From Salticus scenicus (taxonomy: Eukaryota; Arthropoda; Arachnida; Araneae; Salticidae), in NCBI GenBank assembly GCA_963930645.1, contig OZ005652.1, positions 356,731,602 through 356,795,601 on the forward strand: a stretch of 64,000 nt of DNA, given 5' to 3'. Below the pieces are notes generated by a model, which made no database searches, had not been told where the DNA came from, and saw only the letters and a list, made by a program, of their open reading frames with translations. A program made the translations under genes and the position numbers. Below, in pieces: positions 24,870 to 34,650 of the stretch. Position 1 is the stretch's first letter; each line of letters starts with the position of its first letter.

Positions 24870-25959
24870 TTTAGAATATATAAGTTTAAATACACATAAA
24901 TATAGGCCTTCGAATTACGGAATATACATTTAAGAACAAAAAAACACATTTCAAGAAAAAATAATTACGAATAACAATAAGAATAAAAATATCAAATACA
25001 TATTAAATACATAATAAATATATTTTTATATTTCTCAATATTTTATTTTTTAACATCCTCAATAGCTCAAGATTGGACGGACCAAACTTATGTATGTTTA
25101 ATTAGAATTGAAATAAAAAGATAAGAATTCTAACCCGAATAAAGAATCAAATTTTCAAACCCAAACTTTATTTAGCATGCAAGAAAATTAAATTTAATTT
25201 CACTTACCACTCTCCCGCGTTTCCGGGGATAGGCCGGGGGGGGGGGGGTAGAATATCAGACCTATCGATACAAATTCGGTTTCAAATAAAAGGGGCGACT
25301 TTTCTGAATACATGGATGCAAACAGTTTTTCGACACGATCATAAGATTTTAAAAACTTAACTAAAGTATGAAATTTAGGTGACAACAAAAAAGTTACACT
25401 TTTAATGTGAATTTCTAACACACGTGACCAATAGCAATGTAAGATTAATTTTTCGTTTTTGATTATTCTTTTAGCTTACAATTCTCTGTCATAAACCTTC
25501 TGCCAAATCTGGGTTAAAAACGGAAAAACGGGGGGGAGGATTAGACTATCAGACCTATCGTTACAAATTCGGTATCAAATGAAAGCGGCGATTTTTCTGA
25601 ATCCAGTGGGGCAAACAGATTTTAGACCCGACCATTACATTTTCAAAAAAAAAAAAAAAACCCTAAAGTATGAAATTTAGGTGGCAACACTTCAGTTTAA
25701 CTCATTTCAGTCATTTTAAAAATTACGTGGCTCGTTACAAATTCGTTACCAAATGAAAGGGGTGATTTTTCTGAATCCAGTGCTGCAAACAGTTTTTCGA
25801 CATGGCAATTAGGTTTTTTTTTATTAAATAAAGTATGAAATTTAGGAGACAACACTTTAATTTAAACTTTTCATACTTTTAGTGCCAATCAAGCAAATAG
25901 AAAAAGTCTTTATTTTTATTTTTATTCATTAGTGATAGAGGCCTATTTCAGTCGGTACA

Positions 25960-26776
25960 GTTGTCGAATTTTTATAGGTCACTCTTAATTAGTGCTAGAG
26001 GCCTATTTCAGTCAGATTATTGAATGGGGATTTACTGAATGAGGTCCCCCCAAGGCACAACTTTGACATGAGTCACCCCCCAGGCCCAACTTTGACATGA
26101 GTCCCCCCCAAGGTACCCCTTTTTCAGTCGGTACAGCGTTCTCGAATTTTTATAGGTCACTCTTAATTTGTGCTAAGGGCCTATTTCAGTTGGTTTATTG
26201 AATGGGGATTTATTGAATGAAGTCCCCCCAAGGCACAACTTTGACATGAGTCCCCCCCAAGGTACCCCTATTTCAGTCGGTACAGCGTTGTCGAATTTTT
26301 ATAGGTCACTCTTAGTTAGTGCTAAGGGCCTATTTCAGTCGGTTTATTGAATGGGGATTTATTGAATGAAGTCCCCCCAAGGCACAACTTTGACATGAGT
26401 CCCCCCCCCAGGCACAACTTTGACATGAGTCCCCCCCAAGGTACCCCTATTTCAGTCGGTACAGCGTTGTCGAATTTTTATAGGTCACTCTTAATTAGTG
26501 CTAAGGGCCTATTTCAGTCGGTTTATTGAATGGGGATTTATTGAATGAAGTCCCCCCAAGGCACAACTTTGACATGAGTCCCCCCCCAGGCACAACTTTG
26601 ACATGAGTCCCCCCCAAGGTACAACTTTGACATGAGTCCCCCCAAGGCCCAACTTTGACATGAGTCCCCCCCCAGGCCCAACTTTGACATGAGTCCCCCC
26701 CAAGGTACAACTTTGACATGAGTCCCCCCCCAAGGCACACCTTTGACATGAGTTCCCCCAAGGCACACCTCCTCCT
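25960..26776 (+). repeat. Minisatellite, ~29-30 bp unit with CAACTTTGACATGAGT
   Basis: Units of CCCCCCAAGG(C/T)(A/C)CAACTTTGACATGAGT, with variable C-run length, alternate with a longer block CCTATTTCAGTCGG..TTATTGAATG. The last stretch (26560-26760) is a plain run of the short unit. Frames through it give repetitive GGxHVKVxPWG-type peptides on the minus strand, which reflect the repeat and are not evidence of a gene. Confidence 0.9.
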
Positions 26777-26980
26777 CATTGGGAAAAAGAGAAAAAACGT
26801 TGTTTTGCGGCTATAAGACAGTTTGGACTTCCAACGTTATTTGTTACAGTATCTGCAGCTGAAACATATTGGTTTGATTTAATGAAAACTTTATCATGGA
26901 ATTTAGATCGTCACGAATTAACTAAAGAAGAATTTGTCGATATTAACAAGTTTAGCAGTAGGCCTCTGGCACTAAATTAA
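26777..26980 (+). pseudogene. Helitron Rep N-terminal-domain fragment, copy 1
   Basis: Sixty-seven codons ending in TAA with the core GLPTLFVTVSAAE-YWFDLM, as in the Helitron_like_N region of Rep-helicase proteins that precedes the HUH nuclease active site (usual form PTFFxTxSAAExxWxDL). No HUH motif, catalytic tyrosines or helicase follow. The same 67 codons and the same stop occur at 54942 and 57925. Here one residue of the core is Tyr (AAETYW) where the others have His. Function as a protein is unlikely; no start codon lies in frame before the minisatellite in this copy. Confidence 0.75.
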
Positions 26981-27030
26981 AATCTGTCAATGTGAGATTT
27001 TCATATTTTAAATAATGAAATAATGTCGTG

Positions 27031-27036
<6 letters not shown>

Positions 27037-27065
<29 letters not shown>
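27037..27065. repeat. (TA)n microsatellite
   Basis: TA run at the break of the Helitron-derived block. Confidence 0.9.
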
Positions 27066-27068
<3 letters not shown>

Positions 27069-27401
27069 CTTTTATATTAATTTCAATCTCGAATTGTCAT
27101 TAAAAATAAATAAATAAATAAATAAATATAAACAAGATTACTTTTCTTTGAATAGGAAAAAAAAAAATTTCGGCAGACCTAAAAAGAAAATTACCTAAAT
27201 GGGTCAGGCATAAATGAAAAATAAAGTGGTTGTAATACGAGACAATATCCAGATGTATATTTCGGTTTAAACATTTTTCAAGTTTTAGAAAGATAAAATA
27301 TGTTTTCGAAAAGGTAAGTTTACCTTTCTTGTGAAACTTTAGAATTTCGAGTTCATATTTAAATGTAAAGCGGAACAACCCTTTTGAAAACATATTTCAT
27401 C

Positions 27402-27780
27402 CCCCTGTCAATGTGTGGTGTAAATTATAGAAAGTAATAACATTTTTGTAGCCTTATATTCAATTTCAAGTGCCATCGCGTCAAATATGAGTCAGACTCA
27501 GATAGTTTACGCCAATGCTTGAATTGCAATTGAAACAGCTCTAAGCCTCTTTGAAAATACAGTTACGTTGCTGTATGTGTTAACGCTATACAGTTTGTAC
27601 TGTGCATTTGCTGTTGACAGCTGCTATTTAAGCTGTGTTTATTGGTAAAATTGAAATTGATACCGTATAGTTCTTATTGGTAGTTCATAGGTCTGTACTC
27701 TTCTGGAATTTTCTGTAAATAAACTACTGAGCTATTGCAAGTTTCGCCTTTGTTTCTCGGGCAACTCACTAATCCCCAAG
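27402..27780 (+). mobile_element. Candidate solo LTR
   Basis: The segment ends in ..AACGCTACA exactly where Helentron-like copy 3 becomes recognisable and contains a TATA-like CTATTTAAG (about 27627), AATAAA within TGTAAATAAACTACTGAG (27714) and a C-rich, LTR-U5-like tail (TTTCTCGGGCAACTCACTAATCC). A TGTGTGGTG near 27409 could be its start. I could not identify a matching target duplication, because the sequence to the left does not belong to the interrupted repeat. Unrelated to the LTRs at 30996 and 34628. Confidence 0.4.
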
Positions 27781-28839
27781 AACGCTACACTATCATAATG
27801 GTAAATTTTCAAGTGGCTGCCACTTGGAAATAAATTTGCGGATCAAGTTACCAAGGGTATCCAAGATATTTGAACCAAAAATTCACTATCCAACCTTTGT
27901 TTGAATAAATTTAGTATTTTAAAACTTATCAAGATGACACATATTCATGTGTCGGCAACTTGGAAACAATAAATTAGCACAAGTTGTCTAGTGATCTCAT
28001 CCAAGATAATTATATCATAAGATCACTGTTCAACTTTGGTTGGAATTGATACAGAATTTAAAAAGTTATAATGTTTGTAAATTTTCAAGTGGTAACCGAA
28101 TTTCAAGTTGTCTCGCTTAGTTTATAACATCTGCACTTTGTTAAAAATGGCGGATAAGGTTTATTATAAAGATGATTAAGACATTTAAAAATCTGTGTAT
28201 ACGTCGAAATTCAAATAAATTCGCAATACGTTTTTTCACAATATGAATTTGAAATTTTCAAGTAGACTCCACTTGAAAATAAAAGGGTGGAGCAACTTGG
28301 TTAAGAAACTCATTCAAAATGTTCATCAGTTAAATTAAGACACTGTCCAAATTTGGTTCGCTTTGGAGTATTATTTCGTAAGTTATCGTGATTTTAAATT
28401 TTTAAGTGGAAGCCTAATTTCAAGTGGCCCCGCTTAACTTAAGATATCGCCACTTTATTAAAAGTAAAGGACAAAGTTCAATAATAAACTTTATTGAGTC
28501 CCTCATGTGGTCTATATTTATATCAAAATTCAAGCAAATATTGCTTAAAGTACGCTTTTTACAATGTGGGTTTGAACTATTCAAGTAGCTGCCACTTGAA
28601 AAGAAGAAGTCGGAGAAACTTGGTTAACGAACTCATCCAAGATATTTCAAAGATCAGTTCGCTGTCCAACTTTAGTACGATTTTGAGTATTATTTCGGGA
28701 GTTATCGTGATGACAAAATTTTCATTATAGATATATATATATAAACTGCTCGACATTGAAAATGCAACACCAAAAAGGAATGATAATAACGGAATGAAAT
28801 TTGTTGGACACATACATTATAGTAGAAAGAACAATTGAT

Positions 28840-29290
28840 TAAAATTCCGGATATTTGGAGTAATATGTACTGAGAAAACAGTACATAAAGCAGCGACCTC
28901 TGTGAGCAATAACAGCACATATCTGCGTAGGCATTGAATCGAACAGCGATTGGATGACATGTGCGGGTAGAGCACTTCATGAAGCTTCAACACGATGCAA
29001 TAATTTATCGATCGAAGTTACTGGGGAGTGGTGGGGGGCAGTCGCTTTTCAATGATTAAACAGTCATTTTCATTGGTGCGAGATCAGGAGAACGCGCTGG
29101 CCAGAGCAACAGTCGAACACATTCTGTATAAAAAAAGGTTCGGACAATACAAATAACTTGCAGTCGTGCATTATCTTGCTTAAATTTTGCGCTACGGAGG
29201 CCTCGAATACAGGGCAGAGGGGCGGGCCTTAACTCATCAGAAATTTAATGGCCGTTGTTCAGTGTGCCAGAAATACGAACATTAAGTAAT
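28840..29290 (-). pseudogene. Tc1-like transposase C-terminus, left arm
   Basis: On the minus strand the sequence contains LLWPARSPDLAPMK followed by a stop, then an open stretch with ELLHRVEAS and SMPTQICAVIAHRG. This is the C-terminal third of a Tc1-family DDE transposase. In the family the SPDLxPIE motif supplies the third catalytic acid; here it is Lys (PMK), and a TAA follows three codons later. The product cannot be active. Confidence 0.8.
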
Positions 29291-29549
29291 CGTGACGTGT
29301 ATCTAATGGAAACCCACAACATCATTGCAAATGATGGACAGTATGATGATGTCGAATCCCAGATGGCAATGTGCGTTATTTATAATGCACGGATAAGGCA
29401 ATCTTGATGCTGTAAACAGGATTGTGATTTTTCTGAAAATTGACTTCATGCCATTCCTGCGTCCAGGTTCATCGTTGATCACACATTAATGGCGCCCATA
29501 TCAGTGATGCAGTTTTGAGGGTAATCAGAATTTTGGTAGCCGCATACTG

Positions 29550-30040
29550 AGTCACCACCTGGATTGATGGTATGTTGTACCATTGGATACACGTCCAGGT
29601 CACCTCTTGTTTTCAGTCCCGCCACTCTGAATACCAGCCATTAAATTTCTGACGAGTTAAGGCCCTCCCCTCTGCCCTGTATTCGAGGCCTCCGTAGCGC
29701 AAAATTTTAGCAAGATAATGCACGACCGCAAGTAGTTTTTAATGTCCGGACCTTCTTTGATACAGAATGTGTTCGACTGTTGCTCTGGCCAGCGCGTTCT
29801 CCTGATCTCGCACCAATAAAAACGACTGTTTAATCAATGAAAAACGACTGGCTCCCACCAATCACCAGTATCTTCGATCGATGAATTGTGGCATCGTGTT
29901 GAAGCTTCATGAAGTGCTCTACCCGTACATGTCATCCAATCGCTGTTCGATATAATGCCTAGGCAGATATGTGCTGTTATTGCTCACAGAGGTCGCTGCT
30001 TTATGTACTGTTTTCTCAATACATATTACTCCAAAGTTCC
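29550..30040 (+). pseudogene. Tc1-like transposase C-terminal half, right arm
   Basis: Plus-strand segments read HTESPPGLMVCCTIGYTSRS, then F-QDNARPQVV (second catalytic Asp region of the DDE fold), NVRTFFDTECVRLLLWPARS and SPDLAPIK plus a stop. This follows the known order of Tcb1-like transposases from the middle of the catalytic domain onward. The third catalytic acid is again Lys, and the same stop follows as in the left arm. Several other stops and frame changes break the frame. The N-terminal DNA-binding part and the first Asp are absent. Confidence 0.85.
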
Positions 30041-30995
30041 TTAAATTTTAATCAATTGTTCTTCCTACTAGAATGTATGTGTCCAACAAATTTCATTCCG
30101 TTATTATCATTCCTTCTTGGCATTGCATTTTAAATGTCGAGCAGTGTATATATAGATAACGAAGTGATCGCAATAGGTCGAATAAAAAAAAAAAAATCAA
30201 CCTAAAAACTAGTGCTATCTGCAGACGCCAGTAAAATAAATATAAAAACTTTTACCTTCAAAGCTGTCACTCAATTGAATAACACGTACTGCGTTTTTCT
30301 AAAACTAAAAGAACAGTAAATCAAGTCCTTCTGGTCAATTCGGAAGGGTAGGTTAATTTCTTTTTCTTTATCATATAGCGGTCATTTGTTTTCAAAATGG
30401 CGGCTACAAATTATTAATGGACTTGGCAGAAATATTTATGTAGGCTATATACATATGGTGTTTTAAGATCGTGTTGAAAAATTAGGTAGCTGCCAATTGG
30501 ATCAAAATGGCAGTGCGAGTTCTTAGTGAGCTAATCCAAGACATTTGTAAGATAAGGCAACTGTCCAAATTTGGTTCCAATAAATTCAGTTTTTCAAAAT
30601 TTATCGCGATAACGAAGTCTCAAGTGACAGCGTTCAAGTGGACGCAACTTGGAAACAAAATTGCAGAGAAACTTGCCCACCAAATTGCATAGTTGTTTGA
30701 ATGATAAATCCTTTTTACAACTTCGGTTTGAATTGATTAAGTATTTCAAAAGTTACCTTGATAACAAATTTTCAAGTGGCCGCCACTTGGATATAATATA
30801 ATGAAGCAAGCTGCCCAGCAAACTTATTCAATATATTTGAAGCATAGGTTTGTTGTGTAACTTTGATTCGAATCAGTGCAGTGTTTAAAAATTTATTGTT
30901 ATGAAAAATATTCAAGTGGCTTTAAGTGGCGGAAACTTGGAAACAAAATAGCGAAACAACTTACCCAGCAAAATCATCCATTTGTATGATAAGTT

Positions 30996-31649
30996 TGTGG
31001 AGAACGGCAGTTCTCCATATTAATTTAACCTTGACTTGGAACTGTAAACTTACGTAATTAACTTTAGATTGACTTGCAGCTGTAAATGAAATACTTAAAC
31101 TATGAAGGAATGACAGAGTCCAAATATATAACATAAATTAGCTTTAATTGAGCTTAAATAAGAAGGGGACGCTGGACTTTGGCATCTAGTAATTTACTAC
31201 TTAAAATGGGCAGTCCTCTTAAATACTTTGATATTGATAAATAACCCCATCACTTTACTTTACTTTTCTTTACTTAATTACTCGCAAAGGATCTCAACTA
31301 CTTTTATTTAAATTAGCTTCTCAAATCGAGTAATCTTTCGATTAGCAGGAGGATTCCCTGACACTGCTATCTACTTGACTTACATCCAACCGCTGCTAAC
31401 TCTCCTAAACAATCTTCCCACCAACTAACTTTAACTCCTCTCCAACTGACCTCTAAAAGCAATCCTCCTTCTACTTTTATACTATTCGCTTTCCAAACTA
31501 CTTTATGAAATTAACATATTACGATTTACAATTTTATCTTAGGATTGGAACTAACTCTATTACTTAAATCGAATCTTACAACCTTCGTATTCATGTGTTA
31601 CGCATCAAGTGCGAGTTTTAATTGTAGCATTACTTTGCTATACCTTACA
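30996..31649 (-). repeat. 3' LTR of the gag-only element (654 bp)
   Basis: Minus-strand ends are TGTAAGG..TCTCCACA. The part 31438-31648 is identical over 211 bases to 35036-35246 in the other LTR, while the rest is clearly diverged and differs in length. The AATAAA of the other LTR is AATTAAA here (about 31141-31150). Confidence 0.9.
31474..31481 (-). promoter_or_regulatory. TATA box in 3' LTR
   Basis: TATAAAAG on the minus strand, about 168 bases inside the LTR; identical context in the 5' LTR at 35072-35079. Confidence 0.7.
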
Positions 31650-31670
31650 GTTCCTCCCCCGAAAAAAAAT
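31650..31670 (-). promoter_or_regulatory. Polypurine tract
   Basis: Minus strand TTTTTTTTCGGGGGAGGAAC immediately before the 3' LTR start TGTAAGG; the position and purine content fit the plus-strand primer of an LTR element and fix its orientation. Confidence 0.85.
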
Positions 31671-32689
31671 TTTTACGTAAAAACCCCAACGGGTTTTTAC
31701 CCGTGAAAATTTTAAAGTTATTGCAATACTATGCAAAGAAAAGTTAGCTGCAGTGACTTACAGCTAAAATTCAACTACATAATACTTTAGAAAAAGGGAA
31801 AAAAAAAGAGGGGGGAAACTTAAATTTACTTAGACTGCCCAAGAATAATTATTGCTTGTAAAATATAATAAGGAAAAAAAAAGTAAGAAGGCCGAGCTTA
31901 AAACTGCCCACTCAAGATAGATTTATGATAAAAATACTTTTTTTTAAGCTCATCTGAGATGGTTTACGGCAGAAACCCCATGCCCTAACTTAGTTTAAAC
32001 TTATTTTAAGTCCAGCGTAATTACAGCGGGGAAATACATTCATCTTTCCGTAAAACAAATGGAAAGGAAAAAATTGTATGAATTAAAAAAAATGTAGTAC
32101 AAATGGGATCGCCTAAACAGAACGTGCGATCAGTCAGCATTCAATATAGCTTGTGTAAAATGATTCTGTAAAGAAAGTCTTTATTTCAGTTGTTCATCAA
32201 AAAAATCAGTTTTTATCAGATTTTATCTTGAAAATGTCAATCCAGACTGCTGGCACAGTTCCAAAAAAAACATCTTTTACGTCAGAAAAGCAAAACTAGC
32301 TCCTAATTCAGAGATCCAAAGTCTTTGGCAAACGTCCAAAAATTACCGCCTCTAGCATCAAAAGTAACATTTGTAGAAATTAGCGTAGATTTTCAGACCC
32401 ACGACTGGACGGAGAGTTTGAATCAGAGAACTTCTAAAATACAAAAGTCTTTTGAATGTATAAATCAAAAGAAGGTACACTACACTTTTATATAGGTAAA
32501 TGACATAAAATTTAGACATAAGCAATATTTTAGCTAGCTATTTGCATAAGGGAAAAACAAAATGTTAGTGGGTTAATAAGTTTAGTCGTTAAACGCGAAA
32601 TTTACATGCAAAAATAGCTTTAAAAAATTGTTTTAATCCCCATACTAATAGATATACATACAATAATTAAACTTTTAGTGAAAAAGACA

Positions 32690-33270
32690 AAAGTTTACAA
32701 TAAGAAAATTCATTTGATACATTTTATACAACATTTAGAAAACATATTTAAGGATACAGTATTTTCAAAACTTTTCAAAACTGCAGTTGATTTCTGAGGA
32801 GGAGAAAAATTAACATACATAGAGATAATTTACAAAACGATAGAGAAAAATGTTTATACCCTTATAAAATTTCATTTGATACAATATAAGACAGTTGAGA
32901 AATATATTTAATGAATATATACAAATTGTTAAAAAAAGTTTTCAAAACTGCCGTCGTTGCCTAGAAAATACAAGCATTAGAGTATATACATTACATCATG
33001 TCAAAAACTGGAGAGAAAATTTATATACAAAAAGGTAAGAAAAGTTATCTTACTAAGCACTGCAGGTGCTGGCTAAAACATAAACACATTTAAGTACATG
33101 CAGATATAGATCATTCAAAAACGAAAGAGGGGGAAATGTTTATATCAAAGTTCAAAAAGGTTTTTTACCAAAAACTGCTGGTGATGGCTTAGAAATAAAA
33201 AGACATTAACATACATGAATATATTATATACAGAAAAAAATTTATGACATGTAAACAGTACATGAAATTT
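32690..33270. repeat. Four diverged ~145-bp tandem units in the gag-only element
   Basis: Each unit carries (A/C)AAAACTGC-G--G-TG-CT or a variant, an ATTAACATACAT-type middle and a GAGAAAAATGTTTATA-type end (near 32780, 32940, 33055 and 33170). They occupy the place where pol would be expected. No frame crosses them. Confidence 0.55.
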
Positions 33271-33327
33271 CGAGAGATGAAAGTTCATGCCATACGTTTA
33301 AATTTTGCATTTTTACATTTTAAAAGT

Positions 33328-34650
33328 TCATGCAGCAAGTTTAAATTTAGATTTGTGATATTTTAAAAAGTTCATCTCTTTGAGATAATAATTGAAAGTC
33401 CAGAAGAAAGTTCTACATGTCGAAAATTTTAGTACAGTACTGATAAACCAATACTTGAGAAGAACTAAAATACTGAACGATACGACCTGACAAATTGAGT
33501 CCTTTATAGCAGCAAAATAAGAGCTGCAGGTCAGACTGGCCTGTAGAGTTGCAGCGTTGGTGGCTTGCGGATTTAGGTGAGACGTTGCAGCATCGCTGGT
33601 GTACTGGGGAGGGTTCGAACATGGTGCCTTGTCACTCTCAGAAGGGGGTTTCACACCCAGAGCCTGTTCACTGTTCGGAGGAGGGTTTAAACTCTGAATC
33701 TGGTTCTTGTGGTGAGGGGGTTTCGGGCCCGTCACCTTATCACTGCCCATAGTTATCACAGAGGACTGCGTTCGCTCCGTGCTTTTAAATTCAGGGCTGC
33801 TAGAGTTTCTAGAGACTTCACCATAGGTTACATGGCCTTTTGAAATTACCTTTTTCAAACTAACATCTTTTTCGTTCACTTTAAGCGGCATGTCATTTTG
33901 ACAATTTAAGTGCAATTTCTCAATAGAAACAACCGATTCTGGCGGTTGTATAGATGCTAAAGGCGAGTTACCAAGGTTAACCGCATCATTTATTGCTTTT
34001 ATATTTTCGCTGAGTTTAACAGTGTCCGCAGCCACAGTAATTTTAATAGGATTTTCTTTTACAATTCCTGTCGCAACACGAGATAATTTTTCGGATTTAG
34101 TATCCGTAGCAAAATTCTGAATAACTGCCGTAAATTGGGTTGTATCGCTGTTTAAGGGCGAAGTTTGCTCGTTTAGTTCAAATGTCATTTGGCTTTTTTC
34201 ACTAGAAATAACGGCTTCATCGCCAGTTTTAGGTTGGTTTAAATTACAGGAGCTTGCTTCCTGTGACTTAATAATTTCTTGTAGTTTTTCCACCGGGTTT
34301 ATTACTGCTTCCCACTGACGTTCGTGGGGGGGAAGGGAGCGGTCATGTTGTAATCGTAGTTTATCATACGGAGTGGCGAAAAGATCGATCACTTTGCGTT
34401 TTAAATCCTGATAAGTTGGATTTGGGCCAAGTGAATGGCAGGCTATTAACTTATGCCACTGTCGCGGTTCTCCTTCTAGGGAACATGCTAACCATGCATA
34501 TTTTTTGGATCGATCAATGTTATAAAAATTAAAAAAATGTTCAAGCTGCTCAAAAAATTGCAGCACACTATTAGTGCCGTCAAAAAATATTTGCTCGGGG
34601 GGGGATTCGACATTATTTGGGCGCCAGTGTAGAGAATTTAACTTCTCCAT
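33328..34650 (-). CDS. Retrotransposon gag-like protein (440 aa)
   Basis: Residues ~22-95 match the retrotransposon capsid pattern: FFDGTNSVLQFFEQLEHFF, then ACSLEGEPRQWHKLI and TYQDLKRKVIDLFA, as in Ty3/gypsy-type Gag. Residues ~115-380 are a Ser/Thr/Pro/Lys-rich linker with PPxSExxxGxxPPxE-type repeats. Residues ~385-430 are unusually hydrophobic (VVSFSILVLLKYWF). No CCHC zinc knuckle is visible. The start ATG at 34650 lies in the 5' LTR, 23 bases before its end, and codons 9-11 (W-R-P) are the primer binding site, so the frame crosses LTR, PBS and gag, as Ty1 TYA does. No later ATG stands before the capsid domain except far inside it. Transcription is expected from the 5' LTR TATA box. This frame is the only long intact one in the window, which suggests either recent insertion or selection on gag. 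It would form RNA-packaging particles in trans with a partner's pol. Confidence 0.8.
   Translation of the reverse strand: MEKLNSLHWRPNNVESPPEQIFFDGTNSVLQFFEQLEHFFNFYNIDRSKKYAWLACSLEGEPRQWHKLIACHSLGPNPTYQDLKRKVIDLFATPYDKLRLQHDRSLPPHERQWEAVINPVEKLQEIIKSQEASSCNLNQPKTGDEAVISSEKSQMTFELNEQTSPLNSDTTQFTAVIQNFATDTKSEKLSRVATGIVKENPIKITVAADTVKLSENIKAINDAVNLGNSPLASIQPPESVVSIEKLHLNCQNDMPLKVNEKDVSLKKVISKGHVTYGEVSRNSSSPEFKSTERTQSSVITMGSDKVTGPKPPHHKNQIQSLNPPPNSEQALGVKPPSESDKAPCSNPPQYTSDAATSHLNPQATNAATLQASLTCSSYFAAIKDSICQVVSFSILVLLKYWFISTVLKFSTCRTFFWTFNYYLKEMNFLKYHKSKFKLAA
34609..34626 (-). promoter_or_regulatory. Primer binding site, tRNA-Lys type
   Basis: One base after the 5' LTR the minus strand reads TGGCGCCCAAA. 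TGGCGCCC is the complement of a tRNA-Lys 3' end and is used as primer site by many LTR elements and retroviruses. The match fades after about 10 bases. Confidence 0.8.

Larger units (their letters stand above)
22626..25152 (-). mobile_element. Decayed Bel/Pao LTR retrotransposon
   Basis: A minus-strand gag (23399-24869) lies between two direct ~57-bp matches, 22626-22681 and 25097-25152, both containing GTTTAATTAGAA-TGAAATAAAA and AACCCGAATAAAGAATCAA. These look like surviving parts of the two LTRs; LTR ends, primer site and polypurine tract were not found. No reverse transcriptase, RNase H or integrase is present between gag and the left repeat, so pol has been deleted or replaced. Confidence 0.55.
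25200..27030 (+). mobile_element. Helitron-derived block, rearranged and truncated
   Basis: Shares with the Helitrons at 52555 and 56013 the ~170-bp unit (here inverted, three times at 25200-25870, with AAAGTATGAAATTTAGG and AAACAGTTTTTCGACA), the GGCCTATTTCAGTCGGT blocks, the CCCCAAGG minisatellite and the Rep fragment. Neither a TC start nor a CTRR end is present; on the right it runs into a (TA)n at about 27037. It is therefore a broken relative, not a complete element. Confidence 0.6.
28744..30146. mobile_element. Head-to-head Tc1-like palindrome (1403 bp)
   Basis: Both ends are the same Tc1 3' terminus: the right end reads AATGTCGAGCAGTG, and the left end is its complement with one mismatch. 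The element is flanked by TA on each side. Arms of roughly 550 bp are inverse copies with roughly 90% identity in the outer 100 bases; the central ~300 bp is asymmetric. Each arm encodes the same C-terminal part of a Tc1/IS630 transposase, pointing outward. Target is the microsatellite of Helentron-like copy 3. Confidence 0.9.
27782..30207 (+). mobile_element. Helentron/HINE-like element, copy 3 (5'-truncated, interrupted)
   Basis: Same monomers as copy 1 (CAAGTGGCTGCCACTTGG, TTGGTTCGCTTTGGAGTATTA, ATGGCGGATAAGG) ending in the ATAACGAAGTGATCGCAAT block and ATCAACCTAAAA at 30160-30206. A 1403-bp Tc1 palindrome is inserted at a TA in its 3' microsatellite (28742/30147). The 5' half is missing; a candidate LTR abuts the break. 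Confidence 0.6.

Noticed and set aside
26501..26779. Minus-strand frames encoding GGTHVKVVPWGG-type repeats (also 54762-54944, 57539-57917)
   Set aside because: All three reading frames give similar repetitive peptides because the ~30-base minisatellite is C-rich and nearly a multiple of three; no start context or domain.
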